A program made the position numbers and the translations under genes. The notes beneath the pieces are model-generated. The model searched no databases. It saw only the letters and a program-made list of their open reading frames with translations, and had not been told where the DNA came from. From Propionibacteriaceae bacterium (GTDB lineage: Bacteria > Actinomycetota > Actinomycetes > Propionibacteriales > Propionibacteriaceae), in assembly GCA_030532575.1 (NCBI GenBank), contig JAUNKV010000005.1:62001-126000 (forward strand): a stretch of DNA of 64,000 bases, written 5' to 3'. Positions 1 to 7,595 of this stretch are shown piece by piece; position 1 is the stretch's first letter, and each line of letters starts with the position of its first letter.

Positions 1-192
1 TCCAGGCTCGGCACCGGCGGCGGCTGGTACGACCGCGCACTGCCCCATGCCCGCCCCAGGGCCCCGCGCTGGGTGCTGGTCAACGACGACGAGGTGCTGC
101 CCGAGCTGCCCATCGAACCTCACGACCTTCCCGTCGATGCGGCCATCACCGAGCGCGGATTCACGCTCCTGAACCTCGGCCACGTATCCTGA
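1..192 (+). CDS. 5-formyltetrahydrofolate cyclo-ligase, C-terminal part (gene runs off the left edge)
   Basis: Only the last 63 codons are in the window, ending at TGA 190-192. The fragment carries the family signature GTGGGWYDRAL near its start, the glycine-rich loop that binds the ATP/folate substrate in 5-formyl-THF cyclo-ligases. This is followed by the short conserved tail containing the VDAAITERG motif. The enzyme converts 5-formyl-THF to 5,10-methenyl-THF with ATP in the cytosol. FmdB follows 30 bp downstream on the same strand, so the two may be co-transcribed. The start and N-terminal half cannot be assessed. Confidence 0.9.
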   Translation, partial: SRLGTGGGWYDRALPHARPRAPRWVLVNDDEVLPELPIEPHDLPVDAAITERGFTLLNLGHVS

Positions 193-222
193 TCGACGTT
201 TGTCCGCCCACCGGGAGAATCC

Positions 223-501
223 ATGCCCACCTATCAGTACCGCTGCACGGCCTGCGGCAACGAGCTCGAGGTCGTCCAGAAGTTCACCGACGCCGCGCTG
301 ACCACCTGCCCTGCCTGCCAGGGTTCGCTGCGCAAGGTCTACAACGCCGTCGGCGTGGTGTTCAAGGGCTCCGGTTTCTACGCCACCGATTCCCGGAAGT
401 CGAACAGCGCCTCCAAACCGGCCGAGTCCAAACCCGCGGACTCAAAGCCCACCGCCAAGACCGAGACGAAGGCCACCACCTCTAAGAGCGCCCGCGGATA
501 G
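223..501 (+). CDS. FmdB-family zinc ribbon protein
   Basis: A 92-residue protein starting MPTYQYRCTACG with a second CPAC knuckle at about residues 29-32. This is the four-cysteine zinc ribbon of the FmdB regulatory-protein family. The family name comes from methylotroph amide-utilisation loci, and the true role is unknown. After residue 60 the chain is a low-complexity Lys/Ser/Ala/Pro/Thr tail, typical of actinobacterial members. The last few codons and the stop (TAG 499-501) lie inside the left end of a MITE-like element. Without the element the frame would reach TGA after one further codon, so the insertion only alters the extreme C-terminus. Confidence 0.9.
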   Translation: MPTYQYRCTACGNELEVVQKFTDAALTTCPACQGSLRKVYNAVGVVFKGSGFYATDSRKSNSASKPAESKPADSKPTAKTETKATTSKSARG

Positions 502-645
502 GTGGAATCTACTGCGGTCGCCCTGGAGGCCCCCTGGCAGCGTTGAACTCCTCGAACGCACGCTCCAGTGCGATCTTCGTCGTCCGCCTTGCCAAGTGGC
601 CACCATGACGATCCTCGTGACGACCCCACCTCACCGCGCACCCTC
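486..645 (+). repeat. MITE-like element, copy A
   Basis: A 160 bp block about 90% identical by eye to 63133-63293 and, reversed, to 3951-4110. Its ends are imperfect inverted repeats related to GAGGGTGCGCGGTGAGG: the left end has drifted to GAGCGCCCGCGGATAGG and the right end reads CCTCACCGCGCACCCTC. The left flank is TAA and the right flank is TGG, so no target duplication is preserved here. It contains no convincing gene. It begins inside the last codons of fmdB and provides that gene's stop codon. Confidence 0.8.
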
Positions 646-705
646 TGGCTGAACTCCTGCTGTGGAAAAGCGTTTTCGGGCCTGATTCGTGCCTACAACG
701 GGAGT

Positions 706-1314
706 ATGGACACCTTGCTCCAGCGCGCGAAGCGTTTCATCTCCTGGCACCGTCGGATCATTGCCGCTCTCCTGGTTGGGGTGGCCACCGCCATCGTGCT
801 CGGGCAGCTGCGCCCGGACACCGTCGACCTCACCGATGTCGCCGTGCTCACCTCCAACCTGGAGCAGGGGCATCGGCTCACCGCCTCTGATGTGCACCTC
901 GTCCGGGCACCACGCGACACCCTGCCCGATGAGTACCTGGACACTGCTGAGGAGGCCATCGGCAGGACCATCAGTGTCAGCCTTTCACCCGGCACCGTGC
1001 TTCAGCACGGGCTGCTCTCCGCGGCTCCGACGGTGGCCGAAGGGCGCTCACTGACCCCGATCCAGCTGGCCGATCCATCCCTGGTCGAGGTCCTGTCCCC
1101 CGGCATGTCCGTCACCCTGGTACTCACCGAGACCAGCGAGATCGTTGCTTCTCACGCTCGGATCACAGCACTTTCCGCACCGGACGGTGGGGGCACCTTC
1201 CAGCTCGGCTCCAGTCATCGCCCACTGATCCTGCTCGACGTGGCGGCCGAGTCCGCGCCCATCGTCTCCGCCCTGGGGCAGAGCGGACAGCTCTCGGTCG
1301 TCATCGAGACCTGA
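706..1314 (+). CDS. SAF-domain membrane-anchored protein (CpaB/RcpC-like)
   Basis: A 202-residue protein with one N-terminal membrane segment (about residues 17-33, IIAALLVGVATAIVLGQL). A SAF-type domain follows (about residues 40-110), with the usual pattern of a residue able to enter 'at will' motifs (DVHLVRAPRDTLP, then GRTISVSLSPGTVL). This resembles the CpaB/RcpC proteins of Flp pilus assembly, but no other pilus genes lie nearby. The ATG at 706 is chosen because GGGAG precedes it and the membrane segment follows; a longer frame upstream would run through the repeat element. Function beyond an envelope-anchored SAF protein is unknown. Confidence 0.75.
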   Translation: MDTLLQRAKRFISWHRRIIAALLVGVATAIVLGQLRPDTVDLTDVAVLTSNLEQGHRLTASDVHLVRAPRDTLPDEYLDTAEEAIGRTISVSLSPGTVLQHGLLSAAPTVAEGRSLTPIQLADPSLVEVLSPGMSVTLVLTETSEIVASHARITALSAPDGGGTFQLGSSHRPLILLDVAAESAPIVSALGQSGQLSVVIET

Positions 1315-1351
1315 GCCTTTCGGGGGACTGGCACTTCTTCCCTCCGGCGCG

Positions 1352-1380
1352 TAGAGTGCGGACGACCCCGCTTCGGGGTC
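1352..1380 (+). promoter_or_regulatory. Probable mscL promoter -10 and leader hairpin
   Basis: TAGAGT (1352-1357) has the TAnnnT form of actinobacterial -10 boxes. It is followed by a perfect 7-bp hairpin GACCCCG-CTT-CGGGGTC (1364-1380) at the start of a predicted leader of about 90 nt before mscL. The promoter call is by pattern only, and any regulatory role of the hairpin is inference. Confidence 0.4.
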
Positions 1381-1451
1381 CCCCGGAAACTGAATCCGCA
1401 GTACCGGGAAGTCCCGGCCCCACGGCCGGCCCACGATCAGAAGGATTTGGA

Positions 1452-1817
1452 ATGCAGGGTTTCAAGGAATTCCTCATGCGCGGCAACCTGGTTGAGCTGG
1501 CTGTCGCAGTCATCATCGGCTCCGTCTTCGCGAAGGTCGTCGAGGCGTTCACCAAGATCCTCACCGACTTCATCGGCTACTTCGGCGGCCAGCCGGACTT
1601 CTCCGCCGTCGAGATCGCCGGCATCAACATCGGTGGCTTCATCAACGCGGTCATCACCTTCGTCATCACCGCAGCGGTCGTCTACTTCTTCGTCGTCAAG
1701 CCCTACAACGCGATGCGTGAGCGCTTCAGCAAGAAGCAGGAGGAGGAGCCCGCGGCCCCGACCTCCGAGGAGCTGCTGACCGAGATCCGCGACCTGCTCA
1801 GGACCCGCAACGCCTGA
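1452..1817 (+). CDS. mscL: Large-conductance mechanosensitive channel MscL
   Basis: A 121-residue protein with the MscL layout. An N-terminal amphipathic helix (MQGFKEFLMRGN) is followed by TM1 (about residues 14-35, VELAVAVIIGSVFAKVV), a short periplasmic loop (GGQPDFSAVEIAG) and TM2 (about 62-85). It ends in a charged cytoplasmic helix (EELLTEIRDLLRTR). It opens under membrane tension to release solutes during hypo-osmotic shock. The loop is short and the protein is slightly smaller than the roughly 136 residues of E. coli MscL, as is common in actinobacteria. It has its own promoter-like box at 1352 and a strong terminator at 1836, so it is probably monocistronic. Confidence 0.95.
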   Translation: MQGFKEFLMRGNLVELAVAVIIGSVFAKVVEAFTKILTDFIGYFGGQPDFSAVEIAGINIGGFINAVITFVITAAVVYFFVVKPYNAMRERFSKKQEEEPAAPTSEELLTEIRDLLRTRNA

Positions 1818-1835
1818 GCGGCGCACCCACCACGG

Positions 1836-1870
1836 ATCGGCCGTCCCGCCTCGCGGGGCGGCCGATTTCT
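1836..1870 (+). terminator. Terminator after mscL
   Basis: ATCGGCCGTCCCGC and GCGGGGCGGCCGAT form a 14-bp stem with one G-U pair and a 3-nt loop, followed by TTTCT. It lies between mscL and the convergent gene ending at 1870, so it could serve both strands. Confidence 0.85.
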
Positions 1871-2214
1871 CATCCCCAGTGGGGTGGCCGCTCAGCGACC
1901 AGCCGCCGCTCGTCGGCATTCAGCTCACGAGTGATGACATGCGCAGGCCGCACCTGGGAGTCCAGCCCAAGACCTCTCCTGAACTCGGTGAGGCAGGCAT
2001 CGAAACGCGCGAACCCGATCCCACGCAGCGCCCGGGGATCGACGGGGAACGGCCAGGGCAGACGCTCTCGCCGCCGGGTCTCGCGGAACTCCAGCAGCCG
2101 ATCACGATCCCAGCCGAGAGCAGCCAACTCTGCGACGAGCCCCGCCGGGTCGGTGCGCGTGACCGGCAACTCCTGTCCGGTCAGGGCCAGGGCAAGCAGC
2201 GCGGCCTCAGCCAC
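1870..2214 (-). CDS. Hypothetical protein, translationally coupled to UDP-glucose pyrophosphorylase
   Basis: I do not recognise this 114-residue protein. It is soluble, mixed helical, and carries an acidic/arginine-rich middle (RDRLLEFRETRRRERLPW) and a conserved-looking GIGFARFDACLTEFRRGLG stretch. The GTG at 2214 is chosen because GTGGCTGA overlaps the stop codon of the upstream gene by 8 bp, a typical coupling arrangement. A longer frame starting at 2292 would overlap that gene deeply. The coupling suggests expression together with the nucleotide-sugar enzyme but gives no function. Confidence 0.6.
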   Translation of the reverse strand: MAEAALLALALTGQELPVTRTDPAGLVAELAALGWDRDRLLEFRETRRRERLPWPFPVDPRALRGIGFARFDACLTEFRRGLGLDSQVRPAHVITRELNADERRLVAERPPHWG

Positions 2215-3583
2215 CAATCGTCGCCCCGTCAGGAACGACCCCGGGCACACCCTGATCCTCCAGACTGGCCTCACCGACCACCGTGACGCCACGCCCGAAG
2301 GTCCAGTCCCCCTTGACCCGCAGCGCCGTCGCCCCCTTCAGTGACGGGGCCTCAGGAATCCGGGCCTCGAACTTCTGGATGGTCTTGTAATGGGCACCGT
2401 CCAGGCTCACCTCGGGGGTCTCGACCTCGGCGATCAGGTGTCCGTCCTCGTCCAGCCGGTAGACATCCGAGCGCAGCAGCAGCAGCTCGTTGGTGGTCTT
2501 GACCGGCTGGAACCGGTCCCGACCGACACAGATCGCCGTCGCCCCGGGGAACACCTCGATGGCCGCCCCCATCGCGGACTCCACCTGGATCACCGGGGTG
2601 GAGTCAGCATCGGCAGGGTCCACGGTCTTCTCGTTGCGGATCATGGGCAGCCCCAGCACCGCGTTGCGCTCCACGAGGGTCGCCATCAACCGTCGAAGAT
2701 CGAACCACAGGTTGTTGGTGTGGAAGAACGGGTGGCGGTGCTCGTCGGTGAAGAAATCCATCTCCTCCGGAGCGGTCTGCGCGGTGTCGCGGAGGATCAG
2801 CTGGCCGTCGCTGCGTCGAATGGCCAGGTGCCCGCCCTTGCGGTCGTTGACGGTGCGGCGGCACAGCTCAGCCGCGTAGGGCGCCCCCGAGGCGGCGAAC
2901 CAGCCTGCCAGGCGCGCATTCGGGGCAGCCCCCAGGTTGTCGCCGTTGGAGATGCAGGCGTAGCGGAAGCCCGCATCCAGCAGCTGCTGCAGCACCCCGG
3001 AGCCGTAGAGGGCGGTGTACAGGTCGCCGTGCCCGGGTGGGCACCACTCCAGGCTGGGGTCGGCCTCCCACTCGACGGGGGTGAGGTCGTCGGCCCTGAG
3101 CTTGGGCTCCTGGTTCTGCACGAAGGACAGCGGCAGCCCACCGACGGCGAGGTCGTCGTAGCGAGACAGGTGCTCCAGCGTGTCGGCCTCGGTGCGGAAG
3201 GAGTTCATGAACAGCAGCGGCAGCCGCGCCCCGTACTCACGGCGGGCGGCCTGCACCTGGCGGACGATCAGGTCCAGGAAGTTCAGCCCATCACGCACCT
3301 CGAGCAGGTTCTTGGCCTTGTCGAGGCCCATCGAGGTACCCAACCCACCGTTCAGTTTGATGATGACGGTGGCCCCGATGGCCTCCTTGGCCTGCTCCTG
3401 TGAGACCTCGACCGCATCCAGCATGGGCGGATCGAGCAGCGGGGTGATGCTGTCCTCACGGATCAGCCCCGTCTCGCCGGACTCCAGGAGCCGGTAGTAG
3501 TGGGAGAACACCTCTATGGCGGGAACCGGGACCCCGGCTGCACTCATCTTCTGGCGAGCGGCCTCGAGACCTTGCTGGGACAT
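2207..3583 (-). CDS. UTP--glucose-1-phosphate uridylyltransferase (eukaryote-type UDPGP family)
   Basis: A 458-residue protein of the UDPGP family, which makes UDP-glucose from UTP and glucose-1-phosphate. The nucleotide-binding motif KLNGGLGTSMGLDKAK sits at about residues 76-92, where the eukaryotic enzymes have LNGGLGTxMGxxxPK. It is followed by the LLFMNSF and QNQEPKL regions and the YACISNGDNLGA sugar-binding segment. This is not the bacterial GalU type, but such enzymes are common in actinobacteria. ATG 3583 is preceded by a purine-rich GGAGAGAAG ribosome site. It is upstream partner of the 1870-2214 gene. Confidence 0.9.
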   Translation of the reverse strand: MSQQGLEAARQKMSAAGVPVPAIEVFSHYYRLLESGETGLIREDSITPLLDPPMLDAVEVSQEQAKEAIGATVIIKLNGGLGTSMGLDKAKNLLEVRDGLNFLDLIVRQVQAARREYGARLPLLFMNSFRTEADTLEHLSRYDDLAVGGLPLSFVQNQEPKLRADDLTPVEWEADPSLEWCPPGHGDLYTALYGSGVLQQLLDAGFRYACISNGDNLGAAPNARLAGWFAASGAPYAAELCRRTVNDRKGGHLAIRRSDGQLILRDTAQTAPEEMDFFTDEHRHPFFHTNNLWFDLRRLMATLVERNAVLGLPMIRNEKTVDPADADSTPVIQVESAMGAAIEVFPGATAICVGRDRFQPVKTTNELLLLRSDVYRLDEDGHLIAEVETPEVSLDGAHYKTIQKFEARIPEAPSLKGATALRVKGDWTFGRGVTVVGEASLEDQGVPGVVPDGATIGG

Positions 3584-3656
3584 CTGTCTTCTCTCCTGCG
3601 TCGGTACGTCGGACAGTCTATCTCCCGAGCGCCCTCGCAGTCGTGGAGTCAGGATC

Positions 3657-3710
3657 GGGCGGTCGGGTCCATCCTGCAGCCCCCCGCAGGATTCCCGGAC
3701 CCGACCGCCC
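3657..3710. terminator. Long bipartite hairpin in the 3584-3950 gap
   Basis: A perfect 14-bp outer stem (3657-3670 with 3697-3710, GGGCGGTCGGGTCC) is separated by a 4-nt bulge from a perfect 7-bp inner stem ATCCTGC/GCAGGAT. There is no U tract on either side. It lies between the end of the glutamine-synthetase-like gene and the start of the pyrophosphorylase gene, both leftward. A factor-assisted terminator or mRNA stabiliser is likely. The rest of 3584-3950 shows no convincing gene. Confidence 0.55.
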
Positions 3711-3911
3711 GGCCATGTGTCAGCTCACCGTCGTTCAGTTCGATTCCGGGGAGCCAATCCGACGCCCGACGCGAGAGGAACCTTGTGACATCTGCTGATG
3801 GTTGCAGGCTCCATCCGGAACCTGAACCACCTAGATGTTTACATTTTCAACGGCCACGACACAAGGCCGGATCGTCGAAAAAGCCCGCAAATCCCAGAAC
3901 TCTAGCCGATA

Positions 3912-3929
3912 GTCATCCATATGGATGAC
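3912..3929. promoter_or_regulatory. Perfect 18-bp palindrome
   Basis: GTCATCCATATGGATGAC is its own reverse complement. It lies in a less GC-rich stretch 22 bp left of MITE-like copy B and about 330 bp upstream of the leftward pyrophosphorylase gene. The size and symmetry suit a dimeric regulator's operator, but no promoter is obvious beside it. Confidence 0.4.
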
Positions 3930-3950
3930 ATGAGGGTGACCTTCGGTCAA

Positions 3951-4110
3951 GAGGGTGCGCGGTGAGGAGGGGTCGTCACGAGGATCGTCATGGTGGGCAC
4001 CTGGCAAGGTAGTACGACGAAGATCGCACTGGATCGTGCGTTCGAGGAGGTCCGCAGCCAGGGGGTCACCAGGGCGACCGCAGTAGATTCCGCCCTCACC
4101 GCGCACCCTC
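3951..4110 (-). repeat. MITE-like element, copy B
   Basis: The best-preserved ends of the family: 3951-3967 and the complement of 4094-4110 are the same 17 bp, GAGGGTGCGCGGTGAGG. The element is flanked by CAA on both sides (3948-3950 and 4111-4113), a 3-bp target duplication. In the family orientation it reads leftward. It begins 8 bp past the stop codon (4119-4121) of the leftward glutamine-synthetase-like gene, the same relative position and orientation as copies A and C. Confidence 0.85.
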
Positions 4111-4118
4111 CAAGTTCA

Positions 4119-5600
4119 TCAGCCGATGTGGAAGGACCGATCCACCAGCTCCTGGACGTCCACCCCGCCCTTGGCCAGCTGAGAGCGCAAGTCAGCATCG
4201 CCGTGGGCCTCCAGCATCGCCGCCCAGGAGTCGATGAGTCCCGGCGGGAAGACATCATGGGCCTCGTAGTCGGCCCGCTGCGCCCTCAGACACTGCGCCG
4301 CCTCCGCGCAGGACGCGGGCAGCTGGTCCAGCCCCTCAACCTTGGAGGCGTCCCCCACCACGTAACGACGTTCCGCGTACTCCAGCATCGACGGGTCGGT
4401 GAGCCCCAGACGGGCCGCGACGGCGACCCCCGCCAGCAGCAGGTGCACGCTGGCCGAGCCGTCCGGGGAACGCAGCTCGACGGTCTGCGCGTTGTTCACC
4501 AGGCGGGGCACCGGCTCATCGTGCGGGTTGGCGTCGCGGTACATCCGGTCGTCGAGGTTCTGCCAGCCGAGCGGCACCCTCACCAGCACGGAGCGGTTGC
4601 GATCCCCCCAGCAGATGGCGGTCGGGGCCTCCTGGTGGGGCACCAGCCTCAGGAAGGAGGTGGGCACGGTGTTGCCGAAGGCGGTGAGCGAGGCCGCGTG
4701 GGACAGGTACCCGCCGATGACCCGCTTCGCCACCTCCGTCAGCCCCTGGCCCTGGGAGAACTGGTTGACCCCGTCCTTCATCAACCGGGTGTGGAAGTGC
4801 ATCCCGGAACCGGCCTGCCCCTCCTCGATCTTCGGGGAGAACGAGACCTCGACCCCGTGCCGGTGCGCCACCTCACGCAGCACCCACTTGGCCAGCACCA
4901 TCTGGTCCGCGGCCCGGCAGACATCGGTGGGGCTGAACTCGATCTCCTGCTGCACCATCTGCCTGCCACCGGCGATGAAGTTGCCCACCTCGGCGTGCGC
5001 ATACTTCACCGAGCAGCCCATCCGCACCAGGTGGGCGAGGGTCTCGGTACGGATCTGGGTCCACTTCGAGAAGGGACCGGCCTCGTGGTAGCCGCGTTGC
5101 GGCTCCACCGGGAACAGCTCCTCGACGTCGGAGAACAGGTAGTACTCCAGCTCGCCCAGCGCCTCAAGCCGACACCCGGTCTCGGCCTCCAGCGCCTCCT
5201 GGGCCTTGCGGAGGATGTGCTGCGGGGCGCTGGCCAACGGCTGGCCGTCCACGTCGTAGAAGCCGCACAGGAACTCCAGCGTCGGTTCGTCGGTGAACGG
5301 GTTGAGGAAGGCGGTGCGCAGCTGTGGGATGACGTAGAGATCGGAGCTGGAGGCATCCACGAAGTCGAACAGCGAGGAGCCGTCCACCCGCTCCCCCATC
5401 GTCAGGATGCGTTCCAGGTGCTCCCGGGACTGGATGGCGAAGTTCAGGGCCTTCAGCCTGCCATCACCCCCGATGTAGCGCAGATTGAGCATGAGAATGT
5501 CGCTGTGGGCGACGTATCGGACGATGTCAGCCCGGGTGAACTCCTCAGCAGGCTTGCCGATGGCACGAACCAGGGGACTGGGATTGAGGTCAAGCGACAC
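4119..5600 (-). CDS. Glutamine synthetase family protein
   Basis: A 493-residue protein of the glutamine-synthetase fold. Metal- and substrate-site signatures are visible: GELEYYLF with paired acidic residues, AEVGNFIAGGRQMVQQEIEF, the ATP/metal histidine segment GSGMHFHTR, the arginine loop GDRNRSVLVRVP and VELRSPDGS near the end. Family members ligate ammonia or an amine to glutamate with ATP. Divergence from GlnA and its lone setting mean it could be a gamma-glutamyl-amine ligase rather than the main enzyme. GTG 5600 has AGGAG just upstream. A MITE-like element sits immediately past its stop codon. Confidence 0.8.
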   Translation of the reverse strand: MSLDLNPSPLVRAIGKPAEEFTRADIVRYVAHSDILMLNLRYIGGDGRLKALNFAIQSREHLERILTMGERVDGSSLFDFVDASSSDLYVIPQLRTAFLNPFTDEPTLEFLCGFYDVDGQPLASAPQHILRKAQEALEAETGCRLEALGELEYYLFSDVEELFPVEPQRGYHEAGPFSKWTQIRTETLAHLVRMGCSVKYAHAEVGNFIAGGRQMVQQEIEFSPTDVCRAADQMVLAKWVLREVAHRHGVEVSFSPKIEEGQAGSGMHFHTRLMKDGVNQFSQGQGLTEVAKRVIGGYLSHAASLTAFGNTVPTSFLRLVPHQEAPTAICWGDRNRSVLVRVPLGWQNLDDRMYRDANPHDEPVPRLVNNAQTVELRSPDGSASVHLLLAGVAVAARLGLTDPSMLEYAERRYVVGDASKVEGLDQLPASCAEAAQCLRAQRADYEAHDVFPPGLIDSWAAMLEAHGDADLRSQLAKGGVDVQELVDRSFHIG

Positions 5601-5753
5601 GGATCACTCCTCGTCGAGATCGGTTTTCACGTCATCCTACTCCGCCCCAGGCCACCTCTCCCCGATCTGGCACGAATCGCGGGCGAAGATACCTCTGCAC
5701 GCCACCCCCACGACGCCGCACCGCCCTGCCCTCGCGATTCCTGCCCGTGGAGG

Positions 5754-6674
5754 TCACCTGCTGTTTCGCACGGGGAGCCGGTCCAGGTCGTTCAGGGTCA
5801 CCACGTCCGGGTGGATCGCGCTGGCCTCGGCCAGGTGGGCTTTCGTGTCGGTGTAGCGGGTGGAGAAGTGGGTCAGGGCCAGTCTCCTCGCTCCAGCGGC
5901 AACGGCGATGCGCGCGGCCTGCTCCGCCGTCGTGTGGCCGTGTTCATCCGCCAATGGGGCACAGTCGTTGGCATAGGTGGCCTCCATCACCATCAGGTCG
6001 ACGCCCCTGGCCAACAGCTCCGCGCCCCGACAGGGCCGGGTGTCCATGATGAAGGCCATCGAAGCTCCCTCGCGGGGCCGGGAGACCTCCTCGACGGTGG
6101 TGACCCGGCCGTCGATCTCCACCCGACCGTCGCGGCTGAGCTGCCCCACCAGCGGTCCCTGGATGCCCCGCTCGGCCAGCGCCGCCTTGTCGAAGGTGAT
6201 CCCGGGCGGCTCCTCCACCCGGTAGCCGACGGCGGGGACTCTGTGGTCCAGCGAGGCCGCGGACAGCACGAACTGCGGGGTGCTGAGAATCACCCGCGGT
6301 TCGTCGCTGGCATCGACCGGCAGGAACCGGATCTCGGCCTGGTCGTGATAGATGCTGGCGCGGTACAGCCGCTCCACGTAGTCCTGACTCTCGGCGGGGA
6401 AGGCGAGCACCACCGGGTGCGGGGAACGGTCCAGCGAAATCCGCTGCAGCACCCCGGGCAGCCCCAGACAGTGGTCGCCGTGCAGGTGGGTGAGGGCGAT
6501 GACGTGCAGACTGCGCGCCCCGATCCCGGCGAAGGTGAGCTGCCGCTGGGTGCCCTCCCCACAGTCGAACAGCAACCCCTTGCCCCGCCAGTCGAGGTGG
6601 TAACCGTTGTGGTTGCGGACCTTGGTGGGGACGAGGCTGGAGGTGCCGAGGGCAGTGAATCTCAGATCACTCAC
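5754..6674 (-). CDS. rnz: Ribonuclease Z
   Basis: A 306-residue metallo-beta-lactamase-fold protein. The metal motif LTHLHGDHCLGLPG follows the early FDCGEGTQRQL segment typical of tRNA 3' processing endonuclease RNase Z. Later come MVMEATYA, the HTTAEQAA histidine motif and LTHFSTRY. It removes 3' trailers from tRNA precursors. GTG 6674 is chosen because it overlaps the preceding stop codon (GTGAGTGA) and begins VSDLRFTALGTSS, the usual N-terminus. The arrangement makes it translationally coupled to the VOC gene. Confidence 0.93.
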   Translation of the reverse strand: MSDLRFTALGTSSLVPTKVRNHNGYHLDWRGKGLLFDCGEGTQRQLTFAGIGARSLHVIALTHLHGDHCLGLPGVLQRISLDRSPHPVVLAFPAESQDYVERLYRASIYHDQAEIRFLPVDASDEPRVILSTPQFVLSAASLDHRVPAVGYRVEEPPGITFDKAALAERGIQGPLVGQLSRDGRVEIDGRVTTVEEVSRPREGASMAFIMDTRPCRGAELLARGVDLMVMEATYANDCAPLADEHGHTTAEQAARIAVAAGARRLALTHFSTRYTDTKAHLAEASAIHPDVVTLNDLDRLPVRNSR

Positions 6675-7533
6675 CTGACACCCCTGCCCTGCTGCCCAGT
6701 GCCGCCAGGTCGAGCCTGCCCATCTGGAAGGCCTTCTGCCGGGTGGCCTCAATGGCCATCAGCTCGGCGATGTCATGGGGCAGCACCTGCCAGGAGACCC
6801 CCCACTGATCCATGCACCAGCCACACCGCTCAGCCTCAGGCACCGCGGACAGGGCCTCCCAGTGCCGGTCGATCTCCGCCTGGTCCCGGCAGAAGACCAT
6901 CATCGAGACCCCGGGGGTGAAGGTGAAGTCGTGGAAGTCCCCGGCATCCATCGCCGCGAACCACTGGCCGCGCAGCTGGAAGTCGGTGAACATCACCGAG
7001 CCCTCCGCCACCGGGGCCCCTGCCTCGTAGCGCACCAAGTTTCCGCGCCTGGCATCGTCGAACAGCTCGATCCATGCGTTCGTGGCCGGTTCAGCCCCGC
7101 CGTCGGCGGCACCACCGAACATGAACGACGGCGTGAGGAAGGGGCGCGGCTCCCCACCGGGGTTGGTCAGCATCAGCTGCCAGGTGAACCCGAAGTCGTC
7201 TCGCACCCAGGCGTAGCGTTTGCTGAACGGGTACTCCTGCAAGGGCATCAGCACCCCGCCCCCGCTGAGTTTCCCGTACAGCTCGTCGAGGTAGGCGATG
7301 GCCTCCTGTTCACCACCGAGGGCAACCGGGTCGAAATTCAACAGACCGCTGATCGACGGGTTCGGGGCATACTCGTCACCCGCGTTGATGAGGAAGAGGT
7401 GGCGGCCGTGAATCTCGACGATCCCGGGCAGCTCCGCCACCACTCTCGCGTCGCGGAAGGTCTCGGCGTAGAACCGGGCAGCCTCGGCGGCGTTCTGGTT
7501 GCACCAGATGGCGGGGATGATCTGCTGAGTCAT
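6667..7533 (-). CDS. Tandem VOC/PhnB-like glyoxalase-fold protein
   Basis: A 288-residue protein with two PhnB-like halves. The first starts MTQQIIPAIWCNQNAAEAARFYAE-type, where the visible core is IIPAIWCNQNAAEAARFY. The second starts near residue 150 and ends with CGWCMDQWGVSWQVLP, the conserved tail of '3-demethylubiquinone methyltransferase-like' VOC proteins. These are small-molecule or metal-binding proteins of mostly unknown substrate. ATG 7533 is taken because a TACGCT box lies 7 nt upstream on the same strand, fitting a leaderless message. RNase Z overlaps its stop codon. Confidence 0.8.
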   Translation of the reverse strand: MTQQIIPAIWCNQNAAEAARFYAETFRDARVVAELPGIVEIHGRHLFLINAGDEYAPNPSISGLLNFDPVALGGEQEAIAYLDELYGKLSGGGVLMPLQEYPFSKRYAWVRDDFGFTWQLMLTNPGGEPRPFLTPSFMFGGAADGGAEPATNAWIELFDDARRGNLVRYEAGAPVAEGSVMFTDFQLRGQWFAAMDAGDFHDFTFTPGVSMMVFCRDQAEIDRHWEALSAVPEAERCGWCMDQWGVSWQVLPHDIAELMAIEATRQKAFQMGRLDLAALGSRAGVSGE

Positions 7534-7540
7534 GACTGCC

Positions 7541-7546
7541 AGCGTA
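7541..7546 (-). promoter_or_regulatory. Leaderless-type -10 box for the VOC gene
   Basis: TACGCT followed by 7 nt (GGCAGTC) and the ATG at 7533. This is one of the TAnnnT-to-start arrangements recurring in the window. Confidence 0.5.
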
Positions 7547-7595
7547 AAACAGAACCGACCCCCTGCCCACACGACCTCACCGGCTGAGGCATGAT

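Noticed and set aside
3831-3920. A 29-residue frame on the - strand starting at the palindrome
   Set aside because: No ribosome site and no recognisable product; could be a remnant but cannot be supported.
3990-6920. A 976-codon open frame on the + strand
   Set aside because: Antisense to the glutamine-synthetase-like gene and RNase Z; low-complexity His/Arg/Gly-rich translation with no domain.
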